The notes: generated from the sequence alone by a model not told the origin. A stretch of DNA of 64,000 nt from Solen grandis (GCA_021229015.1 CM037777.1:27529002-27593001); one strand, 5' to 3'. Positions 24,601 to 33,134 are shown, counted from the stretch's first letter. Program-made: numbers and translations.

Positions 24601-27600
24601 CGGAGTAAAAAATACCTTAGTGAGATCGATAGATGGATACTGGTAGTCTGATAACCAGGAGTAAAAGCTATAAGGTCGATGAACGTGCTCGCAGCATGAT
24701 ACTTGGACTTTAAAATGCTTTTGCATTGATATGATCATCAGAATTTTGAAGAGGGCTAACGAGAGGGCTGGCTTTGACGATATTACTATCTTTACAAAAC
24801 ACGTAACCAGAGACAATTCTGATGACGACATTCCAGTTGGAGGATTGCCAAATTCTTTGGTTGGCGTTGTAGATGGGACGTACACAGGTATTTTTATTTC
24901 TATTTATAGGGTGAAAGTCAAATTGCTAAATGTGTCAAGTAGTATACTTTTGAAATATGCAAAACTTACATCACAGATTGATTTGATATAAATAAAATAT
25001 ATCTCAAGATTTTGCAATAACTTTTAATGACATTACTACACTAAAGTGTGTTTTTATTTAAAATAAGAATTTCTTTTAAAAAGGGTATGTGTCGTGTTAA
25101 CTGGTAATGAGTTTAATTGAGAATGTAGAACGAAATTATACTGCAGATATATATAATGGTCGGCCTGAAACAAGTCTCATTGTGCATCAAAGAGAAGTGT
25201 TTTGATAAATGCATTTTATTTTCATCAAAAAAACTGTAATTCAGTCAGAATACATTATCAGGATTTCGCGAATACGAAGTACTAGTTGTTATCTCAACAA
25301 TCAATGATGCAATCACTTTTTTCCATTAGTATAGGAATATCTATCAATGAAAATGGTTAAAATACTCATTCGGCACTGCCTTTCTTCATCATCCGTAAGT
25401 AGGTCAAAAGTGACGTTAGACAGGTACACCAAGAAAAAAAAGAAAACAGTGATCGTTTTTGACTTGGCTCGGTACCATATGATATTTACTAACGATAGTA
25501 ATATGAAGTTGATTCGAAGTTGATTCTTGTGTTCATCTTTCTTTTATGGTAATGGCTATCATCCATTTACAGACTATGATATTAGCAAAGCAATAGAGAA
25601 TTGGGCCTCCCAAAGTAGAATTGTACAAAATTCATTCTAATTATACTACAATATACAATATAAATTTGCTTTTAGTGCAAGAAAAAGGGGCGTAAGCAGG
25701 TTATCTAACAACTTTACGGTCTCTTACATTTCTCCTTTACAAAGACATGTATCAAGATATGACTTTTTAAAATTTCAGAGGACAACAATCAGGTTGCTCC
25801 CAAAAGAGATGAGTACTTAAATTGTGTTGCCATGGGTACGTGCATCAAGATACCAGAACTGTGGCACTTCATAAAATCGAATGAGGCAGAGGACTTCAAG
25901 AAACTCTTTGAGGAATATGCGGTATTGCAATGAAAATTATCAATATTGCACTGTTTTTGTAGACGAATGTATTGTAACAATATTTCGCATGTCTTTTTAC
26001 ATTTTACGTGGAATATATAATCAGAGAGATAAAGAGGGAGAGTAGGGAACACGAAAATGCAGACGTTATGCATGTAACGTTACAAAAAAAAATACCTATT
26101 TAATACGATAAACCTCTCTTTTTCTCATCGATAAATTCCATTTATTTCCAGTCGTAAATATAAGTCTGACCACGAAACTCTAAAATAAGTTGCCGAATCA
26201 TAACTCAAACAGTTTTAACACAATGGTTTCAACCAATTCTAGACCTCTATAGACGGGTTATGTGCGTGTTTGTGTGAACTACAAACAAACTACTGTAAGA
26301 ATTGCTCAACTAATCGCAATGTACAGTAAGCTACAAATTCATACCCGGCACACACTAACTTCAACGTCATGACGTTCCTCGCAGAAGATTTATTCTTTTT
26401 TCTAAATAGTATCCGTGGTGCTCACTGCATTTACGGTGACGAGCTACCCAAATATCGTACACGCCTTCAAACTAGAGTTTCCTGTTTGAGTCCTTTGAAC
26501 CTTTCGAATCTATGTTCCAATGATTGCGACTTCAAATAGGAGAACAAGGCAAAGGTGCTAAACCTGGGCTCGTATATGGGGTAAAAAGAAAAAGACACGA
26601 GAACATGGGTGAACAAGAAAGGGCCTTCCGTTTCTCTTGTTATCAGTGTCTTTTTCGCAAATGTGTAACATTTACTCTTCTCCCATTTCACGGACAATTT
26701 CCCACACTCTAAGAAAATTAAGCCAACCATTATATTTAAACTTTATTTTTAATCGATTACGAAACAAGTGATCACAGGTTAATAAATCTTTCTCGATGGC
26801 TTTGGTGACATCTTATTTGATCATTATTGTTGGAGGAAACCAGAAAACCCAGAGAGGTGAAAACCCACGCGTCTGGATGGGCGACCACTGTTTGTGACCA
26901 GGAATCGAACCCGGGATGTATTAACTTGAAGAGGGAAGTGCTCATTTATTTTAATACATGTGCATGCGTCTAAAATGAACAACAAAAGCAGTGTGATATC
27001 ATTATCAACCACATACATGTATTCACATTTAGATCTGTACCATGTCATACTGTCATATGAATGGCTACATTGTCTTTCTCTCGAGTTAATTTGTATCAAA
27101 CCCCATGTGCTGCGTATGGTGTGATAGACTGTACCCGAGGAACTACAGCATGGGTGTGTAGCTGGTTCAGAGCCCATCAATAGGCCCAAGAACAGATACA
27201 AGCTTTTGTATGCATGTAAGTATCACCAGTAGATGAATTTTTGTTGTGTTGTTTTTTTTTCTTTTCTTTTCATTCTTTCTTTCTCTCTTTTGTAATATTG
27301 TATTTAATCCATATTGTTTCTTGGCTCTATGCCCGATATACCGGTTAAAATAGGTAAAATAAATGGTAGAATCATTAAAATGCTTTTCTAATTTAGAATG
27401 CTTTCGGTATGTAATATTGTTTGCGATTCTTATCATCGTGCATTAGAGTCCCAGAACCGTAATAAACTATAAACAAACGTTACTTTAGTTTCAATAAAAT
27501 ACATGTTTTATTTACGCCATACATACTGAAATAAAAAAGTACAAATAAACTTTATTTTTCAATATATTATCTCATGCTAATAATTTATAGGTATTTCATT

Positions 27601-29961
27601 TTATTGTGCTTACAATGGATTTTATTATACACCTAAACGATATAAAATTACAACGCTGATATTAAAATGTTTGCCCCCGAAAGGTCCTTGACGTGGAAGA
27701 AAATGAATACTTGGAAGAACCGACGTATACGAAAGCTCGATCAAATCAAATCTTTCACGGGAAACTTAGTTGAATCTGGATGCATTAGCATACGTAATCT
27801 GAACACCATAATTAATTGGATAAATAATTTAAATGTCACAAATTGTTTAATTTTATTAGTATTTTTGAAAATGTTCTCTTATATTATCATAATGACAGAA
27901 TCTAAATGCTACACTCTATACAGATGATCATTCCAGAGTGCGTCTTCTAGATCTTGACCCGGGACAGACAGACTACATAAATGCGAGTTATATAAACGTA
28001 TGTCAGTTTGATATGAATTGCAATGATACTAGTTTATTTTATAAGTATTTATGGTCAAACTTGTGTAAGACCATCTGTGATGTATTTCCTTTAATTAATA
28101 TACATTAACATATTCTAAGTAATACATTTACTCTTAGTTATGTATCCACGAAGCTATCATTAAAATATGCCGTTAACATTTTTTTCAGGGCTATGAAAGG
28201 GAAAAGAAATTCATCGCCTCGCAAGGTGGGTAAATCAATGTCTCTTTATAAAAAATAAAATGCAAAATATAATTTTTAAAATTAATTTATTTTAAAGGTG
28301 TTTCAGGGGGTTTTTTTCTAACGGACAAATTATTCTAAAATGTTTACTCATAAGTACTGAGACTATAACTAAAATATATATGATATATAAATAAAGATAG
28401 AGAGCCATCATCCTGGTTATAGTAAAAAAGGCCGTAAAAGTGGTTTTAGAAATTTAGCATATGGTAAAACATCACTGTTGTTATAATTTGGTGAAAAAAA
28501 ATATTAAGAATTGGAAGGATTGCATTTTAAATACTTTTTATAACATATCAATATAACATTTTCGATATTTATTATTTATCATTAAGTTTTATAACTTACA
28601 TATGAAATTCTGTCAAACATGCATGGAAAATACACTACGAACAAAAATAGTCATTGTCTCTTGACTAAAATATATACAAAAATGCCCAAAATCGATGAAA
28701 TTTTGAATATATCTTTAGTGATAAAATAAATTCAACATACAGATATCATTTTTTTCTTCACTTTTTCAGATTCCATCCTTTGATATAAAGGCTTTCTGAA
28801 AATGTAAAAAAGTGTATACCTCGCCACGTTTGTTGTTGTTGTTTTTGTTGTTGTTTTTATCTAAAACTGAGTTTTTTTATATTTTGGGCAAATTTGCATA
28901 AAAAAAAACACCAAAATGAGACTTTTTGGGTCATCAATTTTTGACAAATATTTTTAATCACGTTTTTAAAACAGGAACCTTAAGATATAGGGTTTCCTTT
29001 ATCTTTCTACTAAAAACAAATGAGAAATTCCCCCAAAAAATGTAAAAAAAAAAACAGTGGTAATCCACTCATACATACTTTAAACGTGTAAAGGTTGCAA
29101 ATGTGTCTACCCATCTAAAGAATAAATTTAAAGAGTTCTTGATGTGTTATTACATTTATAATACATGTAAAAATCTTAAAAGAACGGTCACGGGGCCCAT
29201 GTGGTTAGAACGTATGTCCCATAATTGGGAGGTCGTGGTTTCGATTCACGGCCGCGAAATACCAAAGTCTTTAATATGGGACTAGTATAGCTCCCTTGCC
29301 TGGCGCTCAGCATAAAAAGATACTTCCGCGACTGGTTGGCCCGGCGACAGGAATATGTGACAGGGTGTGGTATCATGCAACATGTTTTTGGCGTGATACT
29401 GCAGTGTGGCAGCACTTTATCTGTCTCAAATAGACAAAGCCTCCAAATGTTATCCGAGGAAGTTAAACCCAAGGAACAAAACAAAAAAAAAGTTTAAGAT
29501 ACTATTTCTTGAAATAGATGTTTAAATCTAATGTATAAATGTAAACCAGACGGCTCTCATTGTTGTTACACCAGGACCACAGGATGCAATGCTTGGAGAC
29601 TTCTGGGACATGGTGGCACAGCAGGGGGCGACAACCATCGTCATGCTGACCAATCTTGTGGAGAATGCCAGGGTATAGATTGCTTTCAGCTTCACAGAAT
29701 GTCATCAACTTTCAATTGTTTAAACCTGTTCTTTTACAATGCATTTAAATCCTTTGCGAAAGTTTCTTGGTAGTGACATAGCGTTGCTCTTGGGAAGATC
29801 TTATAATGCATGTATCAAGAAGTTGCTTCCCCTTACTCTTCTGACATTTTATTTTTATTCAAGTAACTTGGGAGTTTATGTTACGTGCCGATGTTTTAAG
29901 CTAATGCAAAAAAAAAAATGTTTTGTATGTGTTTTTTGTTTTGTTTGTTGTTGTTGGTTTT

Positions 29962-30020
<59 letters not shown>

Positions 30021-30314
30021 AATTCGCGCCCTGAATTAGTGGGGACGTCTACTATGGAGGCAGCCATACATATTCTCTTCACTGATCTACCTATGTTATA
30101 CATTATCTTCATTAAAATCAACTTATTTCTTTACTGTGTAGCAGTCTTTTAAACATATTATTTGTTACTTACTAAAGGCAATCCCAAATTTCAGAATAAA
30201 TGCGTGAAATACTGGGAAGAAGAGCAGGTCAAAACATTTGGTCACGTGACTGTGGAGGTCATGCAGACGGAAACCTTTTCTAATTATGTCGTTCGTCATC
30301 TGAAAACAACATAT
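12549..30314 (+). CDS. receptor-type protein tyrosine phosphatase, FTP/F5-8C-EGF-TM-PTP (eleven exons, incomplete)
   Basis: Joined exons: 12549-12698, 14160-14363, 14958-15095, 18426-18563, 19862-19991, 24742-24887, 25779-25921, 27149-27215, 27924-27997, 28189-28225, 29575-29672 and 30195-30314 (the first two make one lectin-like domain; the last six lie in the phosphatase domain). Every donor phase matches the next acceptor, and the splice junctions rebuild known motifs, for example the Tyr of YDHSRVRL across 27215/27924. The product would be a type I membrane protein with a carbohydrate-binding-like ectodomain that removes phosphate from phosphotyrosine in the cytoplasm. Upstream exons (signal peptide, start) and downstream exons (WPD loop, catalytic Cys loop) are not in the window or fall in the gaps. 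No frame break is seen in the exons listed. Introns hold a LINE fragment, a pearl-like element and two SINEs. Confidence 0.8.
12699..14159 (+). other. intron
   Basis: AT-rich intron sequence between the two lectin-domain exons. No repeat or gene recognised in it. Confidence 0.5.
14160..14363 (+). CDS. phosphatase gene exon: fucolectin/F5-8C-like domain, last part
   Basis: The exon starts after ATTCCGTAG in phase 1 (GAC across the junction) and ends GAA GGA G before GTACAA. It encodes 68 residues ending LVICEIKVYEG, the usual closing strand and cysteine of the FTP/F5-8C domain (compare the family pattern LNICEVEVYG). GKQYVFYWNL and SSITIKRTN fit the preceding strands. The joint with the next exon gives GDCSVGYYG, the start of an EGF-like repeat. 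Confidence 0.75.
14620..15225 (+). repeat. left copy of a direct duplication flanking the LINE fragment
   Basis: The ends ACAGTGTGATTTCAAAG and CAACGAATATTTCC recur at 16109-16432. The left copy keeps about 282 bp of intron plus the start of the EGF exon that the right copy lacks. Outside that deletion I counted two base differences. The part 14624-14681 is open in one frame (CDFKEWQHYEGPRTD) but has no phase-compatible acceptor for the gene's phase-1 introns. Confidence 0.85.
14958..15095 (+). CDS. phosphatase gene exon: EGF-like repeat 1
   Basis: The 138-base exon lies between TTTTCAG and GGTAACAT, in phase 1 at both ends. It encodes one EGF-like repeat with eight cysteines (DCSVGYYGTSCEHECHC, then GTCPMPGCKPGWREHAC), the laminin/MEGF-type spacing seen in invertebrate scavenger-like and MEGF proteins. 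The symmetrical phase makes it freely duplicable without a frame shift. Confidence 0.85.
15226..16108 (+). mobile_element. 5'-truncated non-LTR retrotransposon (LINE) 3' fragment
   Basis: An intact reading frame enters from the left junction and stops at 16054. The protein is the C-terminal end of a LINE reverse transcriptase ORF: KFTYLGSTLSRNVVIDDEVN, then YGCEAWTVY, LRWAGHVVRM, and a final C2H2 zinc finger CPHCPRLFRARIGLTSHLRTH-type (CX2C..HX3H). Such sequences are often annotated as endonuclease-reverse transcriptase or craniofacial development protein 2-like. The palm motifs of the polymerase are missing, so the copy is dead. The 3' end is a short GAAC/CGAA-type repeat (16080-16108) instead of poly(A). 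Confidence 0.85.
16109..16432 (+). repeat. right copy of the duplication with a broken EGF exon
   Basis: This copy runs straight from TGGAAATACGTT into GATATTACGGC (16177) and so has lost the intron end, the acceptor and the first 11-12 bases of the EGF exon. The remainder of the EGF exon to the donor at 16302 is intact, with one residue change (PGC to PEC). Without an acceptor of the right phase it should not be spliced into the phosphatase mRNA. The open frame from 16059 through it is therefore probably not used. Confidence 0.75.
16433..18425 (+). other. intron
   Basis: AT-rich intron. A GGCGGGCGTCGGGTGTCGTCGG-like stretch at 16455-16490 resembles the GACGG-rich block of pearl-like elements and may be a relic. 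The rest shows nothing I recognise. Confidence 0.4.
18426..18563 (+). CDS. phosphatase gene exon: EGF-like repeat 2
   Basis: The exon is again exactly 138 bases and phase 1-1, after TTTTCTACAG and before GGTATTC. It encodes ECPNNTFGANCSHACHC, then GTCDLGLCEPGWQGSAC: eight cysteines in the same pattern as repeat 1. It has four possible N-glycosylation sequons (NNT, NCS, NES, NGT), as expected for an extracellular segment. Confidence 0.85.
18995..19720 (-). mobile_element. pearl-like element in intron, reverse orientation
   Basis: Reading on the minus strand, a degraded 5' end (CTAAAGACGCTCACCTGAG, about 19705) is followed by diverged core units with AAAAGGGGCATACCTCCTGAC. Then come the GGACGGACGGACGCACG-type block (about 19070-19100) and the GAGCACTTCGTGCTC hairpin at the end. 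It is an older copy of the 665 family inside the intron before the transmembrane exon. Confidence 0.65.
19862..19991 (+). CDS. phosphatase gene exon: transmembrane segment
   Basis: The exon starts in phase 1 after AATCCAG and ends in phase 2 before GTAAGT. After a short linker (VSTYTAHDESTAPAVDG) comes one hydrophobic segment of about 24 residues (MVMALIVVAVIIVALVIVV and on), followed by the stop-transfer residues RRK. This fixes the orientation: lectin and EGF repeats outside, phosphatase inside. Confidence 0.85.
19992..21052 (+). other. intron, 5' part
   Basis: AT-rich intron sequence. The frame at 19999-20223 runs out of the exon through the donor and carries no domain. Nothing else recognised. 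Confidence 0.4.
21053..21123 (-). repeat. tRNA-like SINE fragment (left of the 21 kb element)
   Basis: It contains GAGAATCGAACCCACAGG, whose complement has a B-box-like GGTTCGATTC, and CTGGAAGGCGGGGTTGCTAC. It recurs in the same direction at about 21914-21996, on the other side of the tandem-core element. Confidence 0.5.
21125..21865 (-). mobile_element. tandem-core element with 15-bp terminal inverted repeats
   Basis: TAAGTCCCCTACCGG at 21125-21139 is exactly inverted as CCGGTAGGGGACTTA at 21851-21865. The left end also forms the hairpin CCGGTGTTCACACCGG, followed by a GTCTGTCCGTCCG block (21172-21202), then four units of about 150 bp. Each unit carries GTTGCTATGGTAAC (21327, 21475, 21627, 21778). 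Compared with the other elements it lies in reverse: GACGG block and hairpin on the left. No target duplication was seen. Confidence 0.78.
21866..24420 (+). other. intron, middle part
   Basis: It includes the second tRNA-like fragment (21914-21996) and a tandem-like echo of TTATTTGATACTATAAGCGG around 21892 and 21994. A tRNA-like stretch may lie at 22385-22475 (CATTAGCGTAGTGATAAAGT, then ATGGGATTCGGGCC). Otherwise AT-rich with nothing recognised. The frames at 22047-22238 and 22824-23021 lack any signature. Confidence 0.4.
24421..24610 (+). repeat. tRNA-derived SINE (third type)
   Basis: The tRNA-like head GGGGTCCAGCGATAGTGCAC and GTTCGGGGTTTGAGTCC (B-box-like) is followed by ACTTGAGCAAGACATTTACC, a segment common in tRNA-derived SINE bodies of animals. 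Single copy in the window. Confidence 0.5.
24742..24887 (+). CDS. phosphatase gene exon: juxtamembrane segment
   Basis: In phase with the transmembrane exon the junction reads RRKGILKRANERAG. The exon encodes about 48 polar residues (FDDITIFTKHVTRDNSDDD, then GGLPNSLVGVVDGTYT) and ends in phase 1 before GTATTTTT. No domain was recognised, which is usual for receptor phosphatase juxtamembrane regions. The acceptor ATCATCAG lacks a strong pyrimidine tract, so the exact start is less sure. Confidence 0.6.
25779..25921 (+). CDS. phosphatase gene exon: N-terminal helices of PTP domain
   Basis: The exon follows AATTTCAG in phase 1 and ends in phase 0 before GTATTG. The last part, IKIPELWHFIKSN then EDFKKLFEEYA, fits the helical wedge that opens receptor-type PTP domains (family pattern I.V..L...I......F..EF..L). 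The first part (EDNNQVAPKRDEYLNCVAMG) is linker. Confidence 0.75.
25922..27148 (+). other. intron with a SINE-like fragment
   Basis: Around 26826-26930 TGGAGGAAACCAGAAAACCC, then ACCCACGCGTCTGGATGG, then GGAATCGAACCCGGGAT reads on the minus strand as a tRNA-like repeat (B box CGGGTTCGATTCC). No gene is seen; the frames at 26467-26730 and 26824-27201 have no signature. Confidence 0.4.
27149..27215 (+). CDS. phosphatase gene exon: phosphotyrosine-recognition loop
   Basis: The 67-base exon runs from ACTACAG to GTAAGTAT, phase 0 in and phase 1 out. It encodes HGCVAGSEPINRPKNRYKLL and YA. KNRY is the conserved loop whose Tyr stacks on the substrate phosphotyrosine in classical PTPs. The open phase-1 T plus AT of the next exon makes the Tyr of YDHSRV. 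Confidence 0.85.
27924..27997 (+). CDS. phosphatase gene exon: YDHSRVRL / DYINASYIN
   Basis: The 74-base exon lies after CTATACAG and before GTATGT. It supplies DHSRVRLLDLDPGQ and DYINASYIN, two signature motifs of class I classical PTP domains. Phase 1 in, phase 0 out. Confidence 0.92.
28189..28225 (+). CDS. phosphatase gene exon: FIASQGP motif
   Basis: A very short 37-base exon after TTTTTTCAG encodes GYEREKKFIASQ, and the split Gly begins GP of the next exon. The family consensus is NGY....KFIATQGP, so Ser replaces the usual Thr or Cys. Confidence 0.9.
28226..29182 (+). other. intron, 5' part
   Basis: Very AT-rich intron with TTG-rich tracts near 28828-28860. No feature recognised. Confidence 0.5.
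29183..29492 (+). repeat. tRNA-derived SINE, RUDI/V-SINE-like, near full length
   Basis: The tRNA-like head (CATGTGGTTAGAACGTATGT, GGGAGGTCGTGGTTTCGATT) leads into CTCCCTTGCCTGGCGCTCAGC, CCGGCGACAGGAATATGTGA, CGTGATACTGCAGTGTGGCA and an A-rich tail. It is the best preserved of the copies and sits in the phosphatase intron, just 5' of exon 29575-29672. Confidence 0.7.
29575..29672 (+). CDS. phosphatase gene exon: DFWDMV / IVMLT
   Basis: The 98-base exon follows ACACCAG in phase 1 and ends in phase 0 before GTATAG. It encodes GPQDAMLGDFWDMVAQQ and TTIVMLTNLVENAR, matching the DFW.M(V/I)W.Q and IVMLT..VE..R motifs. Asp replaces the usual Arg of DFWRM. Confidence 0.92.
29930..30020 (+). repeat. 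TTG/GTT trinucleotide microsatellite
   Basis: A tract of GTT repeats within the phosphatase intron. It explains the valine-rich and threonine-rich open frames on both strands. Confidence 0.9.
30195..30314 (+). CDS. phosphatase gene exon: KCVKYW segment
   Basis: A phase 0-0 exon of 120 bases lies after AATTTCAG and before GTAAGT. It encodes NKCVKYWEEEQVKTFGHV and on to SNYVVRHLKTTY. KC..YW is conserved; the usual Pro after Trp is Glu here. The next exons should carry WPDHG.P and HCSAG.GR, but none were found after the assembly gap 82 bases downstream. Confidence 0.88.
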
Positions 30315-30396
30315 GTAAGTAAGACTTTTACATCATTTCATTATAATATCTTAAATGCACATTTTCCAGCAAAATGAATTATATCAAAAATTGCAA

Positions 30397-30496
30397 NNNN
30401 NNNNNNNNNNNNNNNNNNNNNNNNNNNNNNNNNNNNNNNNNNNNNNNNNNNNNNNNNNNNNNNNNNNNNNNNNNNNNNNNNNNNNNNNNNNNNNNN
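30397..30496. other. assembly gap (100 N)
   Basis: Exactly 100 Ns. The phosphatase gene is not recognisable beyond it, so the join may skip sequence or bring together unlinked contigs. Confidence 0.95.
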
Positions 30497-30552
30497 AATA
30501 AATGTATGAAAGGGAACCCAGGAGTTGTTGTTCGCCACGACCCCGTTACAAA

Positions 30553-30570
30553 TGGCGCCCAACGTGGGAC
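30553..30570 (+). other. tRNA-Lys-type primer-binding-site-like 18-mer
   Basis: TGGCGCCCAACGTGGGAC differs at one base from the primer-binding site complementary to tRNA-Lys1,2 used by several retroelements. It follows GTTACAAA, reminiscent of an LTR end. A near copy lies at 30829-30846. No gag or pol sequence was seen, so this may be a remnant only. Confidence 0.35.
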
Positions 30571-30714
30571 TGTGGCATCGGTGCTAGGTATGTCTAAGAC
30601 ACCTGCACATGGTTATATTTACCCTATAACTCCTAGAATCCAGGGACGAATTCAAAAATGGAGGGGGAAAATGTCACATTTACCGATAACTCACAATAGG
30701 GGAGAATCATATGT

Positions 30715-30850
30715 AAGCGGCCGGGTAGCTCAGTCGGGTAGCTTCAGTCGGTAGAGCATTCGCCCTGTAAGCTAAGGTCCCGGGTTCGAGTCCGGTGCGG
30801 CTGCATATTTTTCTCACCCTGTGACATTTGGCGCCCAAAGTGGGACGTTG
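30715..30850 (+). repeat. tRNA-like SINE with internally duplicated D-arm region
   Basis: The A box TAGCTCAGTCGG is written twice (GGGTAGCTCAGTCGGGTAGC, then TTCAGTCGGTAGAGC), followed by CCCGGGTTCGAGTCCGG (B box). The acceptor stem does not pair well, and the D-arm duplication argues against a working tRNA gene. The tail contains TGGCGCCCAAAGTGGGAC at 30829-30846. Confidence 0.5.
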
Positions 30851-32149
30851 TAAGAACCTGTTTCCCAATCGAGGGTTAAATTGATGAGTTAAATCTAAAT
30901 ACAAGAAAACACGGAGGGTTTGTTAGCATAGACTATTTATTTAGTTACTATTTCAGAAGAAAACGCGAGCGCTATGAACTTAGAAGAAAATAACACTTTA
31001 TGAAGTTTATTACTTCTCTTCTTTAGAATACACATTTTTCTATGGATTGAATAAAAGCTTTTTTTTTAACGACAATTTAACGTTATTAGATACATATTTT
31101 TAATGAACAAATTATTTTCTCTTTACAACTTTGCAACACCCCACATGTAATAGTTTAATACTCGTAGCAGAATTGAGTCATGATTAGTTCATATCCTTTG
31201 ACAAAATAAAACACACATACCCACGGTCGATTCCTTCCATTACTCTCCATTCGATGGAGAGCATCGTTATCAGCAGCAGTGGGTTACCCGACGATAATCA
31301 AAGTGTATATACCTTTAAATTTTGAGCGCTTCCTGTCGATTTAATTGTTTGTAAATATTTCTCCTGTTTCGCTTCCTTTTCATAAATACTAACAAATACT
31401 ATACTGTATTACAAATATGTAACTGATAAATGGGAGAATCTTGTTGTTAGCCGTAACAGTAGTGATGTCTCTGTTACCTCCCTTTTACCATTATATTTTT
31501 TTTATTTTTGCGATTAATCTGTGTCTAAGTATATGTTAATAACTAAGCAGGGTAAAGTTTGTTGACTTAGGATGACACCACGACTGTTAAAAAAAAAAAA
31601 AAAAACACAAAAAAAAAAAAAAAAAACTCAACATGGCAAAATGTAAGTAAATTTAAACAAAACCAATGCAAATTTAACGTTTTCCTTTAATTATACATGT
31701 ACTACCAGGTTCAATCGCAACATCTCGAGCACGCTTGCATAGATCGATGTTTCTAGATGAAATTACCTTAAGATTTCCAATTGCAGTCTCAAATGTATAT
31801 TACCAAGACAAAAAAAAAAACAACAACAAAAAACAACAACAAAACTTATACCACCAAAACAATCTCCATCACCACTACCAACCATCGTTGTCATCATCAT
31901 CATCATCACCATCATAATAGTCGTTGCCGTCTTTAGCGTCATTCACATTCTATGTCTCAACAATAGCTGGCCAGTCATCTTTAAACGGAGTTGCTTGCAG
32001 CGCTGTAAAATGTTAGTTAGCACATTTAGTCATCGGAAAACATTTCGGGGCTATATTTAGACATCTATCAAATTACTTAGATTCCCCCCCCTTTTCACAA
32101 CGTTCTATTTTTTTTTCTGTTTAATCACTTATTGAGGATGATTTTTCGG

Positions 32150-32189
<40 letters not shown>
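30851..32189. other. unassigned stretch with low-complexity tracts
   Basis: The segment 31225-31500 shares blocks with 53095-53375 (CTCTCCATTCGAT, CAGCAGCAGTGGGTT, ACTGATAAATGGGAGA, TGTTACCTCCCTTT) and is a dispersed repeat of unknown class. A-runs occur at 31590-31626, AAC-rich sequence at 31810-31850 and a CAT tract near 31890. A TA dinucleotide repeat runs 32153-32190. Confidence 0.45.
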
Positions 32190-32192
<3 letters not shown>

Positions 32193-32324
32193 CTTGCGGT
32201 AGGTCGGTTGTTCTACCTGAATGCCTCCGTGCATTAGGGGTCTTCATCCACCTGTAATTAGCTGGACGTTGATTTATGACTGTAATACTGTCGAAGTGAC
32301 GGTAAACTCAAATAGTCAAGTCAT
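32190..32324 (+). repeat. SINE, second type (GCTTGCGGTAGGTCGG family)
   Basis: GGCTTGCGGTAGGTCGGTTG, TGCCTCCGTGCATTAGGGGT and CACCTGTAATTAGCTGGACG recur inverted at 34036-34207, 42187-42343 and 57738-57950. This copy lacks the tRNA-like head. Confidence 0.6.
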
Positions 32325-32911
32325 ATATAAATAATTCGTGTCGATTTTGAATGTTTGATCATTACTGTTTGGACCTCGTATTTTATATACCATCTTTTTA
32401 TTATTTAAAATGTCTAATCAATTAAAAGAATAGAAAGTATTGGTTTCACCAAATAAGCAATGTAGACTACATGTATACTATTGTAACAGTTTAGTTACAA
32501 ATGTGGAAAGTTTTGACGCGCACAATCTGCATAGTTTAAGACGTATGCGTTGTTGTGGTATTCAGTTTCTACAAACGCTGTTCTTCGTTTCTGGTGGTTC
32601 CGACAGCCGGGGAAAGGTCCTCACAGGTTCAAATAACAATGGTTGATTCCTGCACAGGTAATAAATTATCCAATACGTATTCACTGATTGAATAAATTAA
32701 ATTTAATAATCAGTCATGATTACATGGTCATAACTTCATTGTATTGATTGGATCAAAGTTCACAGAAGTCTTTTCCACTCCAAATTTGAGTTACATAAAA
32801 CAATGAATAGTGTTTAGTATGAGTATTAATTTTATTTTTTATTTCTGTTATTGTCTGTCAAGACTATAATTTCGCCACCCTCTTCTCTATACATGTGCAC
32901 ATATTTCATAG
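32325..32911. other. unassigned AT-rich stretch
   Basis: Nothing recognised. The frame at 32440-32646 has no signature. Confidence 0.45.
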
Positions 32912-33134
32912 GTACCAATTTGGTTTAAGCGAGGAGAGATGCTCGGAACTTTTCAGAGCCACCCTGTCTTCTCTCGACGTCGATGAAATGAGAGAATATC
33001 AGCGGTGACAAACTTGGGGGGGGGGGGGGGGGGCAAACTTCAATTTCAGACTTGTAGACGTTCGTCCTGCAGCACCGGAAGACCTTGCAGCCACGCTCTC
33101 TTTGGCGTCAGAAGACTCCTACCATACCACTTGA
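32912..33134 (+). CDS. unidentified coding-like segment, two exons with a 45-bp intron
   Basis: After CATATTTCATAG a frame reads YQFGLSEERCSELFRATLSS then LDVDEMREYQ and reaches CG before GTGACA (33004). A 45-base stretch holding a run of 18 G ends in TTTCAG. From 33050 the phase-2 continuation gives RLVDVRPAAPEDLAATLSLA, then SEDSYHTT and a stop at 33134. Composition and phase agreement suggest a real C-terminus, but I do not recognise the family. The 45-base gap is very short for an intron, and the G run may be an assembly error. Confidence 0.35.

Noticed and set aside
27667..27927. 86-codon frame as the phosphatase exon before 27924
   Set aside because: It has no PTP motif. The correct preceding exon is 27149-27215, which carries KNRY and joins in phase to YDHSRV.
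29739..30152. 137-codon valine-rich frame
   Set aside because: It is created by the GTT microsatellite in an intron.
30719..30805. Functional tRNA gene
   Set aside because: A and B boxes are present, but the D-arm segment is duplicated, the acceptor stem pairs poorly and SINE-like tail sequence follows.
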